Source of the DNA: Coriobacteriales bacterium
Lineage (GTDB): Bacteria > Actinomycetota > Coriobacteriia > Coriobacteriales > UBA8131
Assembly (NCBI GenBank): GCA_031263025.1
Contig: JAISGO010000036.1
Span: 1 to 48,042 of the forward strand
DNA length: 48,042 nt
Direction of reading: 5' to 3'
This document shows positions 40,945 to 48,042 of this stretch, one piece after another (within the stretch, counting starts at the first letter, position 1; each line of letters opens with the position of its first letter). Position numbers and translations under genes: made by a program. The notes beneath the pieces are model-generated. The model was not told where the DNA came from. It saw only the letters and a list, made by a program, of their open reading frames with translations, and did not search any database.

Positions 40945-42518
40945 TGGCAGAGATTACAGCCAAACAAATTGACGAAGCCCTCCGCTCCCAGCTCGAGAAG
41001 GTCAATGTCAGCGTCGAGTCCCGTGAAGAGGGCTCGGTCATCCAGATCGGCGATGGTATCGCCCGTATTGATGGCCTCAAAGGCGCGATGGCCGGTGAGT
41101 TGTTGGAGTTCGTGGGCGAGAGCGGTCAGACCGTCTACGGCCTGGCCCAAAACCTAGAAGAGACCGAAGTCGGCGCCGTGTTACTCGGTGACGTGACAGC
41201 CATCAAGGAGAACGACAAGGTGCGTACCACTGGGCGCATCGTTGAGGTGCCCTGCGGCAAAGACTTCGTCGGCCGTGTGGTCAACCCCCTCGGTATGCCG
41301 CTTGACGGCAAGGGGCCGATCAAGGCCGATGGTAGCCGCCCGGTCGAGTTCAAGGCCCCCGGCGTGATTGAGCGCGAGGGCGTGAGCGAGCCGATGCAGA
41401 CAGGGCTCCTCGCCATTGACTCGATGATCCCGATTGGCCGTGGCCAGCGTGAGCTGATTATCGGCGATCGTCAGACCGGTAAGACCGCCATCGCGGTGGA
41501 CACCATTATTAACTCCAAGGGCAAGGATCTAATCTGCATTTATGTCGCGATCGGCCAGAAGGCCTCGACGGTGGCGACCGTACTCGAGACACTCGAGCGT
41601 TATGGCGCGATGGACTATACCATCGTGGTCAGCGCTACCGCCGCCGACAGCGCGCCCTTGCAATACATCGCTCCGATGGCCGGTTGCGCGATGGGTGAGT
41701 ACTTCATTTACAACGGTGCCGATGGCAAGCCGGCCAGCGCCGACAATCCCGGACGCCATGTCCTCTGCATCTATGACGACCTCTCCAAGCAGGCCGTCGC
41801 CTATAGGCAGATGTCCTTGACTCTGCGCCGGCCACCCGGACGTGAGGCCTATCCCGGTGACGTCTTCTATCTACACTCCCGCCTGCTTGAGCGCGCGGTC
41901 AAGCTCTCCGAGAAGAACGGCCATGGTTCGCTGACGGCCCTGCCCATCATCGAGACCCAGGCTGGTGACGTCTCCGCCTACATCCCCACCAACGTCATCT
42001 CCATCACCGATGGCCAGATCTTCCTCCAGACCGACCTTTTCTATCAAGGCCAGCGCCCTGCGGTCAACGTCGGTATCTCGGTCAGCCGGGTTGGTGGCGA
42101 CGCCCAGCTCAAGGCCATGAAGCAGGTGGCAGGTTCTTTGCGCCTCGACCTTGCTGCCTATCGTGAACTGCAGGCTTTCGCCCAGTTTGGCTCCGACCTG
42201 GATAAGGCCACCCAAGACCAGCTCAACCGCGGCTCCAAGATGACCGAGCTGCTCAAGCAAGGCCGCTATGTGCCGATGCCGGTAGAAGACCAGATCGTCT
42301 CCATCTATGCCGGTGACGAGGGTTTCCTTGATGATTTGGTGGTTTCGGACGTTTTACGCTTCCGCAGTGAGTTGATTGAGTTCATGCATGCCTCACACGA
42401 CAAGACCATGCAGCAAATTGTCGCCGATGGCAAGCTCTCCGACGACCTCAAAGCCGATTTGACTGAGTGTATCGGTGCTTTCAAGAAGACCTTTGCGCCG
42501 ACTAAGGCGGCTGCCTGA
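40944..42518 (+). CDS. atpA: F-type ATP synthase subunit alpha
   Basis: 524 residues. Walker [32 protein letters not shown], and [14 protein letters not shown] with the arginine finger (SVSRVG) are all present, and the total length is normal. GTG start at 40944 shares a base with the atpH stop and follows GGAGGTGAAAG. It forms the non-catalytic nucleotide sites of F1. Confidence 0.98.
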   Translation: MAEITAKQIDEALRSQLEKVNVSVESREEGSVIQIGDGIARIDGLKGAMAGELLEFVGESGQTVYGLAQNLEETEVGAVLLGDVTAIKENDKVRTTGRIVEVPCGKDFVGRVVNPLGMPLDGKGPIKADGSRPVEFKAPGVIEREGVSEPMQTGLLAIDSMIPIGRGQRELIIGDRQTGKTAIAVDTIINSKGKDLICIYVAIGQKASTVATVLETLERYGAMDYTIVVSATAADSAPLQYIAPMAGCAMGEYFIYNGADGKPASADNPGRHVLCIYDDLSKQAVAYRQMSLTLRRPPGREAYPGDVFYLHSRLLERAVKLSEKNGHGSLTALPIIETQAGDVSAYIPTNVISITDGQIFLQTDLFYQGQRPAVNVGISVSRVGGDAQLKAMKQVAGSLRLDLAAYRELQAFAQFGSDLDKATQDQLNRGSKMTELLKQGRYVPMPVEDQIVSIYAGDEGFLDDLVVSDVLRFRSELIEFMHASHDKTMQQIVADGKLSDDLKADLTECIGAFKKTFAPTKAAA

Positions 42519-42520
42519 GT

Positions 42521-43570
42521 ATGCCAGATCTAAAAGCCATACGCAAGCGCATCGCCTCGGTCGAGTCGATGCAGCAGATTACCAAGACCATGGAGATGGT
42601 GGCGACGGCCAAGATTCGCCATGCCACCGAGCGCATCGTCAAGGCTACCCCCTACAGTGAGGCGATGCTCGAGGTACTGGATTCGATCTCGAGCGGCGCT
42701 TCCAGCGCCGACCATCCACTCCTCCAGGAGCATGAGGAGATCAAGAACATCCTGGTTATCGTGATCACCTCTGATCGCGGTCTGGCCGGCGGTTTCAATT
42801 CCAACGTCTTGCGCGCAGCCGAACAGTACGTGATGGCCCGACAGGCTGAGGGCGTCCACTGCGAGGTGATCACCACCGGTAAGAAAGGCCTGGCCTACTT
42901 CCGCTACCGCAAGCTCGAGCCGGTCTTGGAGTTCCATGACATGTCAGCCGATCCCCAGATCTCCCATGCCCGCCAGATTGGTAGTTACTGTGTAGCCGCC
43001 TATACCAAGCCCCTGAACGACGATTTGACCGAGGTCTCGGCCGAGGTTGAGGGGCGAGACCTGATTCATCGCGCCGATCAAGTGGTCTTGTTCTACAACC
43101 ATTGCAAAAACGTCGCTGACCAAGTTCTCCTCCAAGAGCAGATCCTCCCGGTCAACCAATACCTTTTTGGCAAATACGCAGATGGTGAGGGTTCAGAGAA
43201 GATCGATGGCGACCAGTCGGCGATTGCCGCCGTACATGACACCAAGGAGAAGGTCGAGCAGGCCCAGGCCGCAGCGGCTGATATTTCCTCGGCTGCCGAG
43301 CTATCCGGTGCCTTCGAATACGAGCCAGGTGTCGCCGAGGTTCTGGATGAGCTGCTGCCTTCCTATGTGCAGACCCGCCTCTACCATGCGCTACTTGACA
43401 GCGCGGCAGGCGAGCAGGGTGCCAGGCGCAAGGCCATGAAGGCGGCTTCGGACAATGCCTCTGATATGATCACTACGCTTGAGAGAGTCTACAACAGCGT
43501 GCGCCAAGGTGCGATCACCACTGAGATCACTGAGATCGTAGGCGGCGCCGCTGCCTTAGAGGATAATTAA
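42521..43570 (+). CDS. atpG: F-type ATP synthase subunit gamma with internal insertion
   Basis: 349 residues, longer than the usual 285-315. N-terminal coiled coil KAIRKRIASVESMQQITKTM and C-terminal YNSVRQGAITTEITEIVGGA are canonical. The extra length lies around residues 222-270, a segment rich in Ala, Glu and Asp (EKVEQAQAAAADISSAAELS). Actinobacterial gamma subunits often carry small insertions; this one is larger. It starts 2 nt after the atpA stop. Confidence 0.95.
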   Translation: MPDLKAIRKRIASVESMQQITKTMEMVATAKIRHATERIVKATPYSEAMLEVLDSISSGASSADHPLLQEHEEIKNILVIVITSDRGLAGGFNSNVLRAAEQYVMARQAEGVHCEVITTGKKGLAYFRYRKLEPVLEFHDMSADPQISHARQIGSYCVAAYTKPLNDDLTEVSAEVEGRDLIHRADQVVLFYNHCKNVADQVLLQEQILPVNQYLFGKYADGEGSEKIDGDQSAIAAVHDTKEKVEQAQAAAADISSAAELSGAFEYEPGVAEVLDELLPSYVQTRLYHALLDSAAGEQGARRKAMKAASDNASDMITTLERVYNSVRQGAITTEITEIVGGAAALEDN

Positions 43571-45003
<1,433 letters not shown>

Positions 45004-45004
<1 letters not shown>

Positions 45005-45411
45005 TGGCGAGCAAGTTTGACTGTAAGATAGTCACGCCGGAGGAGATGATTTACGACTCCCAGGTCGAGCTGGTCTCTGCTCCCGGCCTCGAAGGCGACT
45101 ATGGCTTCATGAACTCCGCTGCGCCCTATGTCAGTGTCTTACGTATGGGTACCATGACCGTGCATGAGGACGAACATGATCAGGGTCGGCAGTTCGCCAT
45201 CGCCGGTGGTTACGTCGAAGCTGACGGAGACAAGGTCGTGGTGCTTGCCGCCCAGGCCCTTGATACTTCCACCATCGACCGGGATGCTTGCAACCAAGAG
45301 CTCACTGACTGCAAGGACAAGTTGGCCGCACTTGCCGCTGACGATCCCAAAGCCGCCTATTACCAGCGTCAGAGCAAATGGCAGGAGTACCTGCTCAGTC
45401 GCCTCGGCTAA
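45004..45411 (+). CDS. atpC: F-type ATP synthase subunit epsilon
   Basis: 135 residues. FDCKIVTPEEMIYDSQVELV and GLEGDYGFMNSAAPYVSVLR form the N-terminal beta-sandwich; a short helical C-terminus with Asp/Lys repeats follows. Last gene of the operon, followed after 27 nt by an intrinsic terminator. The canonical GxxGxxGILxxHAP motif is altered to GDYGFMNSAAP. Confidence 0.94.
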
Positions 45412-45438
45412 GCGCTGCTGACATATCTGATATTTCTA

Positions 45439-45467
45439 AACGGCAGCCGATGGCTGCCGTTTTCTTT
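45439..45467 (+). terminator. Intrinsic terminator of the atp operon
   Basis: AACGGCAGCC/GGCTGCCGTT (10-bp perfect stem, GAT loop) followed by TTCTTTT, 27 nt after the atpC stop. Confidence 0.93.
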
Positions 45468-45469
45468 TG

Positions 45470-45711
45470 CCTGCGTTAGCTGTAGTTAGTGGCAGCAGCT
45501 TTTAAGCAGTGTGTTTTTCCGCATATACCGAACATAAAATTTTCTGTTTTACTCCGCTCACTTCTTCTCTACCAGCCTTGATAAAAATATGTCCTGCAAT
45601 GACCGAGCAGGTGTAAATACTTTTCCCAACTAAAATATCTTTCGGAGAGTTTACGGCCATTTTTAATTGTAGGCTTCAGGATTTTAATCAGGGCTAGGAA
45701 AGGAAGGAGCG
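45470..45711 (+). other. AT-rich upstream region of the surface-protein gene
   Basis: A 240-nt stretch clearly richer in A/T than its surroundings (for example ACATAAAATTTTCTG, AAAATATCTTTCGG). No gene, palindrome of the two families, or convincing -35/-10 pair is seen. It probably holds the promoter of the gene at 45712, whose ribosome binding site AAGGAAGGAG is at its end. Confidence 0.4.
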
Positions 45712-48042
45712 ATGAGACCGAGCAAGAAAACTTGCCTGCGCGTCTGTTATAAGGCGCCGCGCGTTTGCGTGCTTAGACGCCCGTTCAGACGCCGGGTTTT
45801 TTCTTTCCTTGCCTCTCGCCCCTGCGCCAGAACCCTCAACCCAGCTACCATCCTAGTCTCGGGCTTGCTCGTCTTGCTGCTTGCTTTTCTGCCCCTACGT
45901 TTCTCGCTTCCTCGTGGTTTCAGGTGGCTTCCCGAGGCCCAGGCGGCTGGTCTGCCTTTTACTATCAGTTCGCTCAGCCCCACCGTGGGTGCTGTCGCCG
46001 GCGGCGATAAGGTCATCCTCAATGGTGCGAATCTGCCTTATGCCTCGACCAGTGATTACGTGCAAGACGCCCTGCTGGCCCACTATGACGCTCTCGATAA
46101 CACAGGAAAGGGTGACACCAAACACTCGATTTCTACGAGTACTTGGAAAAACCTTGAGAGTTCGCGTTTTGGCAATGCCACGCTGAGCAATCCACAGTGG
46201 AATGCGAACAGCTTCTATGCGACGGCGGCCGATGAAAGAGCGGGCACTAACCGCTATGCAGACCTTAGCGTCACACCCCAGGCGACCAAGCCCTTTACTT
46301 TCGAATGGGTCGGCTACGTGTCTGGCAGCTCCCACGCTTGCGGGCACCAATTCATGCTGGCACAGGGTTTGTCTTCGAGTGGCACGAACTGGTGGCTGGG
46401 GGTTGATGACTTCGGCGCAAACAACACCGTAAGTCTCGATTATCTTGACACTACGAGCCCGAACCCGGCTTGGCAAATCACTGACATCCCCGGCATCGCT
46501 GGAATCGTCACTGGGGACCTCATACAGGTGGCGGTGACTTGGGATGGTTCGCGCCTGCATGTGCGCCTGGACGTTAATGGGACAGTCAAGAATGCTAGTT
46601 CGACCTTGTCCCTGACCGCCAACCAGCTCTCAGAGATTCGGTTTATGAATACAGTTACGGGCCAGCAGACGGTGGGTGGGATGAATGCCTTCCGCTTTTA
46701 TGACGCCGTCCTTTCCTCAAGTGACTTGGACAAAAACTATTCTGTCGACCAAAAGCGCTTCCTCTCTCCTCCGAAGGTCAAGGTCGGCGGAGACGCGACC
46801 GATGGTAGCGGTGCCATCGCCACAGATGCAGTGGTCCAGTCGGCCAAGACCTTGGCCTTTACGGCGCCCTCGCTTGCAGCAGTCAACGCCGCTGGTGGCA
46901 GCTACCGGCCTGGTGACGTCCTGCCTGTGTATGCGAGCTACAACGGTTCTGGCTGGGTACAGGTGGGCGAGTACACTTATATGGATGCTACCGTGGGGAG
47001 CCTTGGTTTCCAGTACTCGGCGGTCGGTGGAGTGAGTATCTCCAACATCTCCGGTACAGGCGATGTCTGGGAGAACCTGTCCGACAATATCGCCGTGATC
47101 CAGACCAGTAAAGCCATCAATATCAGCACTGACGCGAGCGCTGGCACAGACCAGGCGACCACCAACATCGTGACCTCCGGGACGGACGGGAAGTTCGGCA
47201 CCGCAGACGACGGCGGGAGTGTGGGCGTACATCATGCCCTGAGTGTCGCGAACGGTGTGAGTGCGACCCTCAACGTGATAGGGGACCTGGATTGCAGTCC
47301 GGCAGTCAGCGCGCCTGGTATTAACTTAGACACAGGCGCGAGCCTTGGCTTGGACATAGCCGGTGGCACGACGACCATTGCCAACGGTGTGGGGAAGAAT
47401 AGCGGCGTGCATGTGATGGCTGGAACGACTTTTAAAGTTACTGGCGCTGGGGCCCTTAGCGCGAAAAGCGGTACTAGCACTCCAGCTGCGGCTATCGGCG
47501 GCATGGGTAGACAAGTTTCCGGGACCATCAGCATCGGTGGTTCGGTGACCGTGAGCGCCACGAACCAATCCAGTAGCCAGGCGGGCGCTGCTGCGATTGG
47601 GGGAGGCCAAGAGGCGAGCGGTGGCACTACCCAGATCATCGACGATGCCAGCGTGGTCGCTATCGCGACTACCACTGGTCAGACCTATACCGGGGCCGGT
47701 ATCGGCTCGGGAGCGCAAGCGGGCACCTTGAGCTGTGGTGACATACTTATTGACACGACCGGCACGGTTATTGCCCTCTCCAGCTCTGTAACCCAGACCT
47801 ACGATACCGGCGCTGGCATCGGCACGGGTATGTTGAACGGCAATTCGAATTCTCAGGGTAACATAACTATAAAGAACGGCACCGTACTCGCCCAAGGTGG
47901 CAAAATGGGCACATCGCCGAATTCGGGTAGCTACGTGAGAGGCCCCGGCGCGGGTATAGGTGCAGGGGGAAACTATAACTCCTCGGCTATGACCTATGCT
48001 ATGAACATATCCATCGAGGGCGGTACGGTGGTCGCTGTGGCA
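45712..48042 (+). CDS. Large secreted surface protein: LamG-like domain and Gly-rich beta-solenoid repeats (3' end outside window)
   Basis: An open frame of 777 codons runs from ATG 45712 to the window end without a stop. A long Arg/Lys-rich n-region (1-43) precedes a hydrophobic core (TILVSGLLVLLLAFLPL, 46-62) and a likely cleavage after AQA (76-78), as in long signal peptides of Gram-positive adhesins. SISSLSPTVGAVAGGDKVIL may start an IPT-like stretch. Residues about 137-340 look like a LamG/concanavalin-type domain (PFTFEWVGYV, NAFRFYDAVLSSSDL). From about 440 come repeats with GAGIGSG, GAGIGTG and AAIGGG turns, predicting a beta-solenoid. Probable adhesin or glycan-binding wall protein; an anchor would lie downstream. 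Confidence 0.85.
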   Translation, partial: MRPSKKTCLRVCYKAPRVCVLRRPFRRRVFSFLASRPCARTLNPATILVSGLLVLLLAFLPLRFSLPRGFRWLPEAQAAGLPFTISSLSPTVGAVAGGDKVILNGANLPYASTSDYVQDALLAHYDALDNTGKGDTKHSISTSTWKNLESSRFGNATLSNPQWNANSFYATAADERAGTNRYADLSVTPQATKPFTFEWVGYVSGSSHACGHQFMLAQGLSSSGTNWWLGVDDFGANNTVSLDYLDTTSPNPAWQITDIPGIAGIVTGDLIQVAVTWDGSRLHVRLDVNGTVKNASSTLSLTANQLSEIRFMNTVTGQQTVGGMNAFRFYDAVLSSSDLDKNYSVDQKRFLSPPKVKVGGDATDGSGAIATDAVVQSAKTLAFTAPSLAAVNAAGGSYRPGDVLPVYASYNGSGWVQVGEYTYMDATVGSLGFQYSAVGGVSISNISGTGDVWENLSDNIAVIQTSKAINISTDASAGTDQATTNIVTSGTDGKFGTADDGGSVGVHHALSVANGVSATLNVIGDLDCSPAVSAPGINLDTGASLGLDIAGGTTTIANGVGKNSGVHVMAGTTFKVTGAGALSAKSGTSTPAAAIGGMGRQVSGTISIGGSVTVSATNQSSSQAGAAAIGGGQEASGGTTQIIDDASVVAIATTTGQTYTGAGIGSGAQAGTLSCGDILIDTTGTVIALSSSVTQTYDTGAGIGTGMLNGNSNSQGNITIKNGTVLAQGGKMGTSPNSGSYVRGPGAGIGAGGNYNSSAMTYAMNISIEGGTVVAVA

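Overview
The window is a contiguous stretch of a bacterial chromosome with moderately high G+C, very short gene spacings and mostly housekeeping content. The protein set (class III NrdD with candidate NrdR boxes, LytR-CpsA-Psr protein, TagO/WecA-type transferase, no outer-membrane genes, Ala/Lys-rich extensions on L11, L21 and SecE, a SpoVS protein, an F-type ATPase without atpI) points to an anaerobic or microaerophilic Gram-positive actinobacterium, most likely class Coriobacteriia. That placement is inferred from family resemblance; no 16S rRNA gene is present.

Layout: 1-6000 holds the 3' end of ligA and the ancestral translation block tRNA-Thr, tRNA-Tyr, tRNA-Met, tuf, rpmG, tRNA-Trp, secE, nusG, rplK, rplA. 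The window covers mtaB, ybeY, a 983-residue membrane protein that looks like a dead M28 peptidase with a huge disordered insert, and two TrkA-like RCK genes up to 11.8 kb. From 12 to 21.7 kb come nrdD, a small unknown gene, a glutathione-peroxidase homologue without its catalytic Cys, a GntR/ABC transporter operon, an LCP protein, TagO/WecA and an ArsB/NhaD-type transporter. From 21.9 to 34.1 kb come an EF-G-like protein lacking switch I, a ferritin-VIT fusion, a VanZ-RDD fusion, a class I aldolase, rplU-rpmA, spoVS-miaB, hisF, a TPR/AAA-like unknown and murA. From 34.3 to 38.5 kb come tRNA-Thr(UGU), pheT without pheS, truA and a coupled small gene. The F-type ATP synthase operon atpBEFHAGDC occupies 38.7-45.4 kb. 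The window ends inside a large secreted surface protein with a LamG-like domain and Gly-rich solenoid repeats (45712 to the end).

The most unusual content lies between the genes. At least nine copies or remnants of a family of about 100-bp imperfect palindromes share only a small central core (left strand GRAGTTACC, a 4-5 nt loop, right strand GGTAWYGA). Their long outer arms differ from site to site yet stay self-complementary. They lie in a tandem array between tRNA genes, directly against the CCA end of tRNA-Thr(UGU), over the stop codons of two genes, and between pheT and truA. A second palindrome family (ends TATCAAAGG / TTGATA) occurs in the rplK-rplA spacer and after nrdD. Further hairpins sit after tuf and upstream of the EF-G-like gene. 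Several genes (gntR, ybeY, murA, pheT, hisF, mtaB) have a -10 box 6-9 nt before their start codon, suggesting leaderless mRNAs.
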